Of a stretch of DNA of 24,719 nucleotides, positions 1 through 8,156 are shown piece after piece. Position 1 is the stretch's first letter. Each line of letters begins with the position of its first letter. The notes beneath the pieces were generated by a model that searched no databases, had not been told where the DNA came from, and saw only the letters and a program-made list of their open reading frames with translations. The stretch is taken from IMG/VR virus record IMGVR_UViG_3300009366_001444, positions 1 to 24,719 of that record; one strand, 5' to 3'. The DNA is from a virus. The position numbers were made by a program, and so were the translations under genes.

Positions 1-516
1 TCAAGTTATGAGTTTTTCTAATTGTTTAATCGTCTTTCTTGCATTCTTGTGAACAATACCTACACCTCCAGCTAATTCCCACTCTCTTATATTTTTTAAA
101 TGATCATCAATTAATATATTAGTCTCTGTTGCAAAGTCTTTCTTTTGTTTTCTTTGTACTATATTTACTTTAACAGGTGACGGTTTTAAATGTTTCTTTA
201 CCCATGCTTTCTTTCCCGCTACAACGGCTTTGTCATTTTTACATATAGAAGGACAAGCTGATAATATCTGGACATCATATTTACTTATATATTTCCAAAG
301 TACTAATGCGTCTGACATAGGTTCGAGATTTAACCACCATTTCTTTGAAGTACCTGCATCGGATGATAGTACTTTATCTACGTCGCCTTGGTCAATCTTT
401 GTTTTACCTAAATGTCTTGTAATACCACCTAAAAAATTAGCCAACACACCATCCATATCACAAAATATAGTCACCATAGTCATTTCTTCTTTAACAAATT
501 CTTTAAAAGTTTTCAC
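1..516 (-). CDS. HAD-family 5'(3')-deoxyribonucleotidase-like protein with capsid-targeting-like N-terminus
   Basis: 171 aa. Residues 17-28 carry the HAD motif I (IFCDMDGVLANF; D20 nucleophile, D22 acid/base), and a late acidic motif (LIDDHLKN, about 136-143) fits motif III, so it probably dephosphorylates nucleoside monophosphates in the cytoplasm during nucleotide salvage. The start is a GTG overlapping the upstream stop as GTGA, with AGGA eight bases ahead; ATG codons at residues 12 and 14 are alternatives. The first eleven residues, MKTFKEFVKEE, resemble the T4 capsid targeting sequence (MKTYQEFIAEA in internal proteins), which T4 prohead protease cuts after (L/I)xE. If the GTG start is used, the enzyme may be packaged in the head. 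HAD assignment is firm; exact substrate and packaging are inference. Confidence 0.8.
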   Translation of the reverse strand: MKTFKEFVKEEMTMVTIFCDMDGVLANFLGGITRHLGKTKIDQGDVDKVLSSDAGTSKKWWLNLEPMSDALVLWKYISKYDVQILSACPSICKNDKAVVAGKKAWVKKHLKPSPVKVNIVQRKQKKDFATETNILIDDHLKNIREWELAGGVGIVHKNARKTIKQLEKLIT

Positions 517-713
517 TGATGATTTCCTATTTTATACTCAAGTGTTGGTTCGATAGTCTCACCGTCCCATTTGTCTTTCTTTAGCAGAGAACCTACTAAA
601 TTAGTTAATCGTTGAATTTCAGTTTCCATATACGAAATTTTAGTATTTTTAGCTTCCAGTTGTGACTCAAGAATGGCCATTCTTGTCTGGAACTGACTTA
701 TTTCATCATACAT
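513..713 (-). CDS. Small coiled-coil protein, unknown function
   Basis: 66 aa. Residues 1-45 are a heptad-rich amphipathic helix (MYDEISQFQTRMAILESQLEAK onward), followed by a charged tail containing KKDKWDG. I do not recognise a family. It is the first gene after the early promoter at 738-766 and its TGA overlaps the GTG of the downstream nucleotidase, so the two are probably translated together. The ATG has a weak GGAG-type site about ten bases upstream (TAGGAGTATAAT before the start). Function not assigned. Confidence 0.65.
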   Translation of the reverse strand: MYDEISQFQTRMAILESQLEAKNTKISYMETEIQRLTNLVGSLLKKDKWDGETIEPTLEYKIGNHQ

Positions 714-730
714 ATTATACTCCTAGATTA

Positions 731-772
731 TACCTATATTATACTAAAATGGTTAATAAAATACAAGGAACA
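731..772 (-). promoter_or_regulatory. Early sigma70-like promoter P1 (repeated family)
   Basis: On the minus strand TTGTAT (766-761), a 17-base spacer, then TATAAT (743-738). The -35 sits inside the string TTCCTTGTATT, which recurs at 14172-14182 and 16565-16575 with the same 17-base spacing. It lies just upstream of the 66-aa gene and is well placed to drive that gene and the nucleotidase. Confidence 0.75.
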
Positions 773-781
773 ACTTGTGTA

Positions 782-901
782 TCACCAATTACCTGACTCT
801 CTAATATTGTGCATTGTGTCCTCAGTTGATTTACTTCTGAAAATTCGTGCATAATACTCTCCTATATGCCTGTTGGTATAATATGTATAATAGTAAGACA
901 T
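782..901 (-). CDS. Possible small tyrosine-rich ORF
   Basis: 39 aa beginning MSYYYTYYTNRHIGEYYARI, just after the PAAR stop codon. AGGA lies ten bases before the ATG. The frame extends upstream to 988 only by overlapping the PAAR gene, so the 901 start is the sensible one. No family recognised, and it could be a chance ORF in the baseplate operon tail. Confidence 0.3.
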   Translation of the reverse strand: MSYYYTYYTNRHIGEYYARIFRSKSTEDTMHNIRESGNW

Positions 902-908
902 CAGCGTG

Positions 909-1205
909 TTATCCTGCGAATACATTTGGAGAACCTTGGGCGATTGATGTACAGCCTGCGATACTATCACCAATTCTACCAGCACCACGACCGTTAACGA
1001 TCACCGTACTGGAGCCGGATGCGATTGGTGCAGTATGTGGACAACAACACGGCGGACAACCACATGGTTTGAGATGTACTGTGTTAATATCTCCTTGTCT
1101 TGACCAAGGAATACCATTGACCAATACATTAGAAGATCCCTGTGCTCGAGATGGTGTGGAACAATGTACTACATCTGCATCTCCGATTCTTGCAGCTGGT
1201 GGCAT
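909..1205 (-). CDS. PAAR-domain baseplate spike tip protein
   Basis: 98 aa. The chain is a PAAR repeat protein: MPPAARIGDADVVHC at the start, GSSNVLVNGIPWSRQGD (about 23-39), SSTVIVNGRGAGRIGDSIA (about 65-83) and GSPNVFAG at the end. PAAR proteins cap the needle of contractile tails and bind a metal at the tip. A cysteine cluster (CGCPPCCCPH, about 48-57) with nearby histidines could be the metal site and is richer in cysteine than usual. The ATG overlaps the stop of the upstream 334-aa gene (TAATG), placing it last in the gp48-to-tip late operon and next to gp5, the spike it would sit on. Confidence 0.9.
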   Translation of the reverse strand: MPPAARIGDADVVHCSTPSRAQGSSNVLVNGIPWSRQGDINTVHLKPCGCPPCCCPHTAPIASGSSTVIVNGRGAGRIGDSIAGCTSIAQGSPNVFAG

Positions 1206-2209
1206 TATGTAATATCTCCGTTGGTTAATTTTGTTGCAATCTCTATAACAGTAGCACTACCAAATACTGAATCATACATGAATTTGTAATAAGGATCCTG
1301 TATATGTCCCGAAACCTGATAAGCCTGAATATACTGTTCTAATTTATCAACAGTTGCATTATAATAAGCCATATCCGTTGTAATGTGTGCAGTAAAAGCT
1401 GCAAGATGAGTAGCTTGTTGTGCAGAATGAGCTATGAATGGAGCAAAAAGAGGAGTGAGTTTAGATTCCACAATATCATCATTCCAAACTCGAGCATCAC
1501 CAGTAGCACCACTAACATATGCTTTATCTACATTGGTTAATACAGATAGTGATTGATAAGTTCCAGCAGATAGTGGGTCTGTATTCATATGTGTTTGTGC
1601 AGCGGCAATCGTAGTATCTGCTGTGAATAATGTACCAAATAATCCTGTGAGATAGTTAGTGAATGTTATACCAAAACGATTCTCTATATCTGTTATTGCC
1701 ATAGCCAATCCCATCAGTCCATTCAAATTGGGTTTAATTATACCAGATGGAGGAGAAGGATCTATACCAGACAATAATTCCATATGTAACTTAAAGTTGT
1801 CAACATCAGCTTGATTAATATAATTTTTTAAAGTAGTTAGATGTGTATTCAATGTAACGGCATGGTTATAATAATCATTTATCGCCTCATATACATCTGA
1901 CATATTATGATGTGTATAACCACTTTGACCATCTGCTACTGCATCATGCCATCCTTGTGGTCGCCCAGCGTTAAATCCTCTATTGAGTATTGTCGTTTTT
2001 TCAGAAAGACTTGTAGATATTTCTCCTGCTAATGCAGTTTGAATAGTATCAATACGAGCCACCAATGTTGTGATACTAGTAGCTAATGGATTAACAAATG
2101 CAGTACCACCCGTTAATGCAGTAGCTAATTGTTTAACGTGTTCTTTTTCCGAGCCGAAACTATCTACTGGAAATGTTGGTTTTAATCCTGTTGTAAATGT
2201 AATAGGCAT
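1205..2209 (-). CDS. Unknown baseplate-operon protein (334 aa)
   Basis: 334 aa, no cysteine visible, rich in alanine and threonine, with long predicted helices (for example around 25-75 and 100-145) and an early MPITFTTGLKPTFPV strand. I do not recognise a family. It sits between gp5 (four bases upstream) and the PAAR tip (TAATG overlap), so it is presumably made with the hub and spike and may be a virion component, chaperone or adaptor of the spike complex. No signal peptide or membrane segment is evident. The position is seen; the role is inference. Confidence 0.75.
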   Translation of the reverse strand: MPITFTTGLKPTFPVDSFGSEKEHVKQLATALTGGTAFVNPLATSITTLVARIDTIQTALAGEISTSLSEKTTILNRGFNAGRPQGWHDAVADGQSGYTHHNMSDVYEAINDYYNHAVTLNTHLTTLKNYINQADVDNFKLHMELLSGIDPSPPSGIIKPNLNGLMGLAMAITDIENRFGITFTNYLTGLFGTLFTADTTIAAAQTHMNTDPLSAGTYQSLSVLTNVDKAYVSGATGDARVWNDDIVESKLTPLFAPFIAHSAQQATHLAAFTAHITTDMAYYNATVDKLEQYIQAYQVSGHIQDPYYKFMYDSVFGSATVIEIATKLTNGDIT

Positions 2210-2213
2210 AATA

Positions 2214-3161
2214 TTAGTTCAATGTAATAGTGCCTGCATCCATATCTATCAAAGGACCGGCAGTTAATTTTCTATTAGATGACACATTGGTAGTTTGTGC
2301 ATCCTCATATATCTCTGTAACAGCTTTCTTAACATTCTCCGTCTTTGTTCCTTTACATACAATATTCCAATCACCGTCTATTTGTTGTTCCAAATTACCT
2401 TTAACATATAAATTAGCATTTGCATCAATAGTTATATTGCAATTTCCAATTATATGAATATTATCAGACTTAGCCTTTATAGTGTAATTATCACCAACGA
2501 TTTTATGAACAGTCGTACCATCCGGATGAATTTCTTCAAATGTTCCTGATTTGTGATATATGTGAATTCTTTCCTTAGTAGATGTATCGTCCCATTCTTC
2601 AATATGTCCTGATTCTGATTGTCTTACATGATTTTTAGGATAGTTAGCCGCATATGGAACTTCTGGTTCTGTCCATGTTCCTCCATTAGCTATTGGAATA
2701 TTCATTCCATTATTAGTTCGTGCATCTTTTTTAATCTGTATAACCGGATGCTCTTTTGTTGAATCTGCAACAGCCAATCTATTTGTATCTGGTTCATTTA
2801 ATGTGTTTGGATATATACCATTGGGGTCATTAAAACCAAGTACAGGATTAGACTTATCTTCTGGTATTCCACCAAAAGTTCCTATAATTACAGGTTCTTG
2901 TGCATTTTTACCATCACGGAAAAAACCAAATACCCATGTTCCCTCTACTGGGCCCATAGGTGTAGTACCAATACCATTCATAGCTGCAGATGTTATTGGT
3001 TGACTTGGTGTTGCCCATGGTAAATCAGCAGTAGGAATTCCAACACCCTCTTGTTTATTATCAGTATGGTATCCTAAAATACGAACACGACAACGACCTA
3101 ACTTCAATGGGTCTACTCTATCCTCTACGACACCCTGCCACCATACAAATTCACCGTACAT
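2214..3161 (-). CDS. 5: gp5-like baseplate central spike, no lysozyme domain
   Basis: 315 aa. The N-terminus (FVWWQGVVEDRVDPLKLGRC, then GYHTDNK, DLPWATP, GTWVFGFFRDGKNAQEPVIIG) is the OB-fold of T4 gp5/VgrG-type spikes. The C-terminal 110 residues or so (TVHKIVGDNYTIKAKSDNIH, ITIDANANLYVKGN, DGDWNIVCKG) have the short alternating pattern of the triple beta-helix. T4 gp5 carries a lysozyme domain between these parts; here the linker (about 125-190) is too short and has no muramidase motif, and a muramidase is found instead on the tape-measure-like protein. ATG overlaps the gp27 stop (TAATG), matching the gp27-gp5 hub. Confidence 0.88.
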   Translation of the reverse strand: MYGEFVWWQGVVEDRVDPLKLGRCRVRILGYHTDNKQEGVGIPTADLPWATPSQPITSAAMNGIGTTPMGPVEGTWVFGFFRDGKNAQEPVIIGTFGGIPEDKSNPVLGFNDPNGIYPNTLNEPDTNRLAVADSTKEHPVIQIKKDARTNNGMNIPIANGGTWTEPEVPYAANYPKNHVRQSESGHIEEWDDTSTKERIHIYHKSGTFEEIHPDGTTVHKIVGDNYTIKAKSDNIHIIGNCNITIDANANLYVKGNLEQQIDGDWNIVCKGTKTENVKKAVTEIYEDAQTTNVSSNRKLTAGPLIDMDAGTITLN

Positions 3162-4552
3162 TATTCTTTACTCCTATATGAGGGAACATCACCTAAAGCA
3201 TCTTTTGTAACATCAGCGACCATTGTATATACTGGTTTACCACTATTCCATTCAATCATATGCCTCAATGCTGTAATTAAATAAGTTCCAGATAAATACT
3301 TATCAACTAAATCATCTGGATTTTTTACTTTACCCGGATTTTGTTCTAATACTTTTTCTGGTGATGGTACAGTTATATCAACCGTATGCCCTACTCGTAA
3401 ATATGATTTACCAGAAAAAGTAATTCTTAATTTTATTTGATTTAAACCAAGTATCAATGTATTTCTTTTTAATTTCCATTCTTCAACTTTATTATCATAT
3501 ACATCATTATTATTTTTTGAATACATTTGATTATGTTTTGGATGAAACATAACTTTACTATCATAATATGATTGTATATTATCACCTTTATTCAAACCAA
3601 CTTCTTGTGGAGCAAATGTAAAACGATCAGCGACATCATAATATGTCTCAGTCGAACTTATAGGCATATATTTATCTGTATGAGTAATATCAGATGCATA
3701 AGCTTGAGTTAAATTATATGTATGTTGTTGGATTTTCTTTTTTACAATATCATGTGTAATTAATTTAGAAGCATATAAACCATTTTCAATATTTCTTGTA
3801 GTATTAAATTGATTAATAATTTCTAAATTATCTAATTGTGTTTTACCTTTGACTAATTGTTCCATTTTTTGATTGGAACTAATAATAGGTGAAAATATAA
3901 ATTTCTGTTTAACTTTTTGTGTTAATAAAGTTTCAATACTTTGAAAATAAGTAACACCATTAGATTCCCAAAACAAATAATTTGGTACATTATTGTTATT
4001 TATTGCCCTTTTTGCTAACCAATTAACAGCCTTAAATGGTTTCCAGTTAGGAATAACAATGTTCTCTAAGCCAGAAGTTTTTTCAATAATTAAATCTTGA
4101 ACTTCATCAATATCCAAATAGTCATAATAAATATCATTAACAATTTGTGATATAGTTTTTCCTCGCCAAGAACGACTAACAGTAGTATTACTATTTACAA
4201 TATCTTGCTCGGAAGTAAGATGAAGAAGGTATAATTGTTGTCGATCTTTAGCAAGATGTCTGTTAGCTATTGAAACGGTATACATTGGACCGGGAGCTAT
4301 ACCAACACCTTCACCATCAACAGATTTACTATGTGCAATAAAATTAAGATATTCCTCACCGAGTATGGGTGCTTTTTGTGGAAGATTAATAGAATCATTA
4401 AGAAGTATATCCATAGTAACACTATCACCAAACAAATCTTCATATATATTTATACTAACAAAAAGTTTTTGAAGATCAAAAGTTCCTGTCGGTGTTACTA
4501 ATTCTAAAAATTCAAATCTTACGTCAGCTGCGCGTTCTTGTGTTTTAGCCAT
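3161..4552 (-). CDS. 27: gp27-like baseplate hub protein
   Basis: 463 aa. The N-terminal FDLQKLFVSINIYEDLFGDS, the GPMYTVSIANRH strand block and the SRSWRGKTISQIVNDIYYDY helix are typical of gp27/gpD-type hub proteins, as is the C-terminal SYLRVGHTVDITVPSPE barrel with TYLITALRHMIEWNSGKPVY. In T4 a gp27 trimer forms the torus that binds gp5 and links it to the tail tube. It lies between gp53 and gp5 and shares a stop/start overlap with gp5. Family identification rests on pattern and position; length is near that of the family. Confidence 0.8.
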   Translation of the reverse strand: MAKTQERAADVRFEFLELVTPTGTFDLQKLFVSINIYEDLFGDSVTMDILLNDSINLPQKAPILGEEYLNFIAHSKSVDGEGVGIAPGPMYTVSIANRHLAKDRQQLYLLHLTSEQDIVNSNTTVSRSWRGKTISQIVNDIYYDYLDIDEVQDLIIEKTSGLENIVIPNWKPFKAVNWLAKRAINNNNVPNYLFWESNGVTYFQSIETLLTQKVKQKFIFSPIISSNQKMEQLVKGKTQLDNLEIINQFNTTRNIENGLYASKLITHDIVKKKIQQHTYNLTQAYASDITHTDKYMPISSTETYYDVADRFTFAPQEVGLNKGDNIQSYYDSKVMFHPKHNQMYSKNNNDVYDNKVEEWKLKRNTLILGLNQIKLRITFSGKSYLRVGHTVDITVPSPEKVLEQNPGKVKNPDDLVDKYLSGTYLITALRHMIEWNSGKPVYTMVADVTKDALGDVPSYRSKE

Positions 4553-4553
4553 A

Positions 4554-5057
4554 TTATTTTAACAATTCTTTAAGTTCTTTAACTACATCACCAACATATT
4601 CTGGTCGAATGAGAGTTAAATTTCGTTTTGCATCATTTAATGTTTCTTCATGCACAAAATTAGTAATAGCAGTTGCACCAGATGCTGTTGAATCAACTTG
4701 GTATTTATCTGCATCTTCGTAGTGATGGGTGTTATTAATATTGGCCGCACCATATTTCTTATCAACAAATTTCTTTAATACAAAATAAGTTAATGGCCAA
4801 TCATAATATGGATTAGTTGCTTGTTGTGCATATAAAACAACCCAATGTAATTCCGTATCACCATAATACTTATATGCAATATATTCTGGTGTTTCACCAT
4901 CTATTATTTGATGTTGGGCAAAAAAGGCTTGATTTTTTATAAAATTTACTTTTAAACGAACGCGTTGAAGTAAATTTGTTATAACATCCACATTCTCATT
5001 GTTTTTAACACCACGAACATCATAATTAATTTTATTGAAATATTTAAAGTATGCCAT
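4554..5057 (-). CDS. 53: gp53-like baseplate wedge protein
   Basis: 167 aa. MAYFKYFNKINYDVRG at the start and the LysM-like core ETPEYIAYKYYGDTELHWVV (about 54-73) followed by NPYYDWPLT match the gp53 baseplate wedge family, which in T4 locks wedges around the hub. It is separated by only a base or two from gp48 upstream and gp27 downstream, within the late baseplate operon. Start chosen at the ATG that begins the family motif. Confidence 0.87.
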   Translation of the reverse strand: MAYFKYFNKINYDVRGVKNNENVDVITNLLQRVRLKVNFIKNQAFFAQHQIIDGETPEYIAYKYYGDTELHWVVLYAQQATNPYYDWPLTYFVLKKFVDKKYGAANINNTHHYEDADKYQVDSTASGATAITNFVHEETLNDAKRNLTLIRPEYVGDVVKELKELLK

Positions 5058-5058
5058 A

Positions 5059-6252
5059 CTAATATCCTTGTTTTATTTCACGTTGAGTAATTTTCACGGT
5101 TTCTGTGAAAGCTAAACTAAGATTATATGAAACTGGTCTACCATCTCTTAATGCTACATAAAATCCTTCTGGTGAATAATTAGTAGAAACATTCGTACAT
5201 ACGCAATTATATAGTTTTGGTAAGAATTTATGATCTACAAATTCATTATTTACATTCATTTTAAAATCTATACTAAATTCATTTGGAAATGTATAAAGTC
5301 CATCACCAAGCCATCCACCAACAAAATTTGGTCTGGAATGAAATCTAAACATTTTAATAATATTATCTATTTCTTTTCCTTCTGCTTCACTAGCAGGAGC
5401 AAATGCAAATTCAAAAGTAAAACTTCTAAATCCTATTCCATTAAATAATTGCTCTTCATAAGGATTTTCTGTAAATCTTCCTGCAGCTCTTAATCCATTA
5501 CCAACACCTTCAAACATTGAAGCTATACCAAGAGCCCCAATAGCACCTGCTGCTAATGCACCACCACCTACAGCAACTGCTTTGGCAAGACCAGTAATCG
5601 TGCCACCAGAAAAGTTTTTAACAATATCAACAGCAGAACCTTGACCTCTTAATCCTTGTTTTATCATATTGCCTAATCCATTAAGTTCTGCTGCTCCCCA
5701 TGATGCACCTTCTTCATACTGTACAGAACTAGGCATATATAAAAAACAATGTTCAAGATTTTTAGGTTTTTGTTGCATTGCTTTCATTTGTGTTGTTACT
5801 ACTTTACCCACTTTTTTCAGTCCTTTTTTTGCACCTTCTGCCATTATTCTTGCACCTTCCCACCAAACATCACCAACAGTACGGTTACCATCTTCTGCTT
5901 GAGTAGTTGCATAATCTGCGTCTCGATTCTCTCTTGCTGTATTGTCAGGATGAACATACGAACCTGAAGAACCTGTTTTTAACATCCCATTTTTATGTAT
6001 CATTTCTTGTCTATGTTGGTCTGCTTCTGCTTCTGCTATAGCCTTAGAATTATCTGCCTCTGCTTGTAAAGAAATACCACCTTGCTTGACAGCAGTAAAA
6101 TGAATACATTCTTGAAGTATGGGTGTTACATTATCACTATTAAAGTTATCTAGGTGTATCGGATACCTATGCGTTGGTAAAGTCTGACCTTCCTTATCGG
6201 CGACATCCCCTCTTTGTTCTTCGTATATTTCTGTGATTGATTGATTTGGCAT
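5059..6252 (-). CDS. 48: gp48-like baseplate tail-tube cap protein
   Basis: 397 aa. The C-terminal half shows the gp48 pattern: FRSFTFEFAFAPASEAEGKE, IIKMFRFHSRPNF, YTFPNEFSIDFKMN, CVCTNVSTNYSPEG and LSLAFTETVKITQREI. In T4, gp48 sits on the hub and nucleates the tail tube with gp54. The central section (about 190-255) is an alanine/glycine-rich, hydrophobic stretch (VAVGGGALAAGAIGALGIAS), and residues 60-130 are charged. It is the first gene of the minus-strand late operon; the late promoter at 6295-6288 gives a leader of roughly 30 bases. GGAG lies about seven bases before the ATG. Confidence 0.88.
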   Translation of the reverse strand: MPNQSITEIYEEQRGDVADKEGQTLPTHRYPIHLDNFNSDNVTPILQECIHFTAVKQGGISLQAEADNSKAIAEAEADQHRQEMIHKNGMLKTGSSGSYVHPDNTARENRDADYATTQAEDGNRTVGDVWWEGARIMAEGAKKGLKKVGKVVTTQMKAMQQKPKNLEHCFLYMPSSVQYEEGASWGAAELNGLGNMIKQGLRGQGSAVDIVKNFSGGTITGLAKAVAVGGGALAAGAIGALGIASMFEGVGNGLRAAGRFTENPYEEQLFNGIGFRSFTFEFAFAPASEAEGKEIDNIIKMFRFHSRPNFVGGWLGDGLYTFPNEFSIDFKMNVNNEFVDHKFLPKLYNCVCTNVSTNYSPEGFYVALRDGRPVSYNLSLAFTETVKITQREIKQGY

Positions 6253-6265
6253 TTCCTACTCCTAT

Positions 6266-6273
6266 TATAAATA
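6266..6273 (+). promoter_or_regulatory. T4-type late promoter, plus strand
   Basis: Perfect TATAAATA. With the T4 late geometry (the octamer about -13 to -6) transcription would begin near 6279, about 25 bases before the gp4 start. It faces the minus-strand late promoter at 6288-6295. Confidence 0.7.
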
Positions 6274-6287
6274 CTGGAACTATACTA

Positions 6288-6295
6288 TATTTATA
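6288..6295 (-). promoter_or_regulatory. T4-type late promoter, minus strand
   Basis: Reads TATAAATA on the minus strand. Predicted start near 6282, about 30 bases upstream of gp48, so it should drive the gp48-53-27-5-PAAR operon. The predicted start points of this promoter and its plus-strand partner overlap by a few bases. Confidence 0.7.
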
Positions 6296-6303
6296 AAAGT
6301 TTT

Positions 6304-6774
6304 ATGAAAAAATATCCAAGAGTCGGTCGTTACATAGTTCAAAATAAAGAAAAATATGTGGCAAATCTTCAAGAATGTCAATACCGTTCAACATGGGAAT
6401 TGAAGTATATGAAGTATCTGGACACTCACCCCAACGTAATTGAATGGGGTTCTGAAAATGTCATTATTCCATATTATAGTCCAGTAGAGAAGAAAACCAG
6501 ACGATATTTCGTTGATTTTTATGCTAAAGTAAAATCTAAGACAGGAGAATATAGAAAATATATCATTGAAGTCAAACCAGCAGACCAATGTAAACCCCCC
6601 AAGAAACCAAAGAAACAGACTCCGGGATATATCAAGAAACTCAAAGCTTATATAATGAATCAGGCAAAATGGAAGGCTGCTCGTAAATGGGCTGAGAAAC
6701 GAGGATATGAATTTGTGATTATAACCGAAAAAGAGCTCGGAATCAAGACTAAAAAATCCAAGAAAGTGTTATAA
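6304..6774 (+). CDS. 4: gp4-like head completion protein (TnsA-like nuclease fold)
   Basis: 156 aa. YRSTWELKYMKYLDTHPNVI (about 28-47), WGSENVIIPYYSPVEKKTRR and YFVDFYAKVKSK...YIIEVKPADQ show the endonuclease-like fold shared by TnsA and the T4 head completion protein gp4: E (34), D (75) and E-x-K (about 92-94) are placed as in a PD-(D/E)xK site. gp4 acts when the packaged head is finished and joined to the tail. The C-terminal third is very lysine-rich, consistent with DNA contact. First gene after the plus late promoter; no clear ribosome-binding site is seen. Confidence 0.8.
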   Translation: MKKYPRVGRYIVQNKEKYVANLQECQYRSTWELKYMKYLDTHPNVIEWGSENVIIPYYSPVEKKTRRYFVDFYAKVKSKTGEYRKYIIEVKPADQCKPPKKPKKQTPGYIKKLKAYIMNQAKWKAARKWAEKRGYEFVIITEKELGIKTKKSKKVL

Positions 6775-6777
6775 ATA
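6770..6777 (+). promoter_or_regulatory. Possible late promoter, would give a leaderless mRNA
   Basis: TATAAATA overlapping the gp4 stop codon. With T4 late spacing the start point would fall at about 6783, which is the A of the next gene's ATG. That gene lacks a clear Shine-Dalgarno sequence. May be chance in AT-rich DNA. Confidence 0.35.
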
Positions 6778-6782
6778 TATAC

Positions 6783-7271
6783 ATGGCAACATTAAGACAA
6801 ATAAAAGGAAAAGAAGTAACACGATTAATTCCCGGTAAAATGTATATTTATAGATACATGGCTAGTAGCGACACAAAATATTATAATAAGTTTCCATTAA
6901 TATTTATGCTAAGAAAACGAAAAGGTTTATATGAAGGTATTGATTTTCATTATCTAGCCCCTAAAGAAAGAATCAAGTTATTTGAAAATATGAGGCCATT
7001 TTTTTCTACAACAGATATTATTACAGAAAAGACTATATTATTTGTTAAGGCATTTCAGAAAATTATACTAATATCAAAGAAATTCAGAGGTGCTAAAGTT
7101 TCTTTTAGAAAATATAAAAAAGATAATATTAAATCAAAAATCATAGAAGTTCATCCAGCGGACTGGTTATTATCATTAGAACAACCAGCAGAAATGTTTA
7201 TTACAAGTGAAGGAAAAAAAGTGAATAGTATGTTAGTTTGGAAAGAATCATTAAGACTACAAAGGATATAA
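6783..7271 (+). CDS. Conserved T4-like phage protein, function unassigned
   Basis: 162 aa, basic. The N-terminal pattern GKMYIYRYMASSDTKYYNKFPL followed by GIDFHYLAPKERIKLFE resembles a conserved protein of marine T4-like phages that lies near head-completion and tail genes; I cannot give it a T4 number with confidence. Four bases separate it from gp54, and it follows gp4, so it is probably a late virion or assembly protein. No membrane segment. The ribosome-binding site is weak. Confidence 0.75.
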   Translation: MATLRQIKGKEVTRLIPGKMYIYRYMASSDTKYYNKFPLIFMLRKRKGLYEGIDFHYLAPKERIKLFENMRPFFSTTDIITEKTILFVKAFQKIILISKKFRGAKVSFRKYKKDNIKSKIIEVHPADWLLSLEQPAEMFITSEGKKVNSMLVWKESLRLQRI

Positions 7272-7274
7272 AAA

Positions 7275-8117
7275 ATGGCAGATAAATGGTCAATAGATAA
7301 TTCAACTGGAACCGTTAATATGGGGATCTGGGATCAAGCCGAAGAGGGTAAACTAGCTGAAAAAAAACTAATAACACCGGATAATAGTATAAACAGAATG
7401 ATGTCTCAAGTAAAAAGGTCTAATTTATTTTCAAGACCTTATTTATATTATGTTACAATTACACCTCCTAATAAACTTCGTGGAGATTATTCAAAACAAC
7501 TAAAAGAAATAGCATTGAATTGTGATACTGTTTCAATTCCAGGTCAGGTGATAGCAACAAAACCAACACCACAGATGGGTGCATTTTCAACGGCAGAATA
7601 TGCTTATGATAAAATAGTAGAACCAATAACCCTGACGTTTTATGTAAGTGATGATTTAAAAGAATTTAATTTTATTAAAGCATGGATGGACTTAATGATT
7701 GTTAATACGCGAGTTAGTTATTATACGGATTACATTGGTACAATAACAATTCATCAATGTTCCGGTGTTGCAGAATCAGACGGTGAGGATTTAAAAGTTA
7801 TGTTATCTGCAAAACTACTTGAAGCATATCCAAAAACAGTTACACCACTAGCTTTAGGTCATGGTCTTGCCAATAGTATTCAAAAAGTATCTACAAATAT
7901 AACATACCGTGATATTAAATATACAGATCATACTGGCCTTGTACCAGAAAATTCTTCTTTAAATACGTTCAATAACTTTCAAAGACATATTGACAAAGCT
8001 AAGGCAAAAGCAAGTGAAACTGGATCGACTATGGGACATTTCCTTGATAGTTTATCTTTACCAAAATTGTCAACAATAGTAAGAGGAAAAAATATGATCG
8101 GAGGTATTAGTATTTAA
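7275..8117 (+). CDS. 54: gp54-like baseplate tail-tube initiator (tube fold)
   Basis: 280 aa. RPYLYYVTITPPNKLRGDYS, LNCDTVSIPGQVIAT, YDKIVEPITLTFYVSDD and FIKAWMDLMIV form the tail-tube fold shared by T4 gp19, gp48 and gp54. Because gp48 is recognised separately at 5059-6252 and this protein lies with gp26/gp51 and the tape-measure-like gene, gp54 is the better name, although a tube protein cannot be excluded. AAGGA lies about eight bases before the ATG. Confidence 0.72.
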   Translation: MADKWSIDNSTGTVNMGIWDQAEEGKLAEKKLITPDNSINRMMSQVKRSNLFSRPYLYYVTITPPNKLRGDYSKQLKEIALNCDTVSIPGQVIATKPTPQMGAFSTAEYAYDKIVEPITLTFYVSDDLKEFNFIKAWMDLMIVNTRVSYYTDYIGTITIHQCSGVAESDGEDLKVMLSAKLLEAYPKTVTPLALGHGLANSIQKVSTNITYRDIKYTDHTGLVPENSSLNTFNNFQRHIDKAKAKASETGSTMGHFLDSLSLPKLSTIVRGKNMIGGISI

Positions 8118-8156
8118 TTATTATTTAATTATTATTTCATAAAAGGAGCGAATGAA

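Noticed and set aside
230-556. Plus-strand ORF of 108 aa opposite the nucleotidase
   Set aside because: Antisense to a convincing HAD gene, with low-complexity composition and no ribosome-binding site.
847-1212. Plus-strand 121-aa ORF opposite PAAR
   Set aside because: Mirror of the cysteine- and proline-rich PAAR gene; no family pattern.
4447-4454. TATAAATA on the minus strand inside gp27
   Set aside because: Lies within the coding start of gp27 with no gene start downstream at a useful distance; expected by chance in AT-rich sequence.
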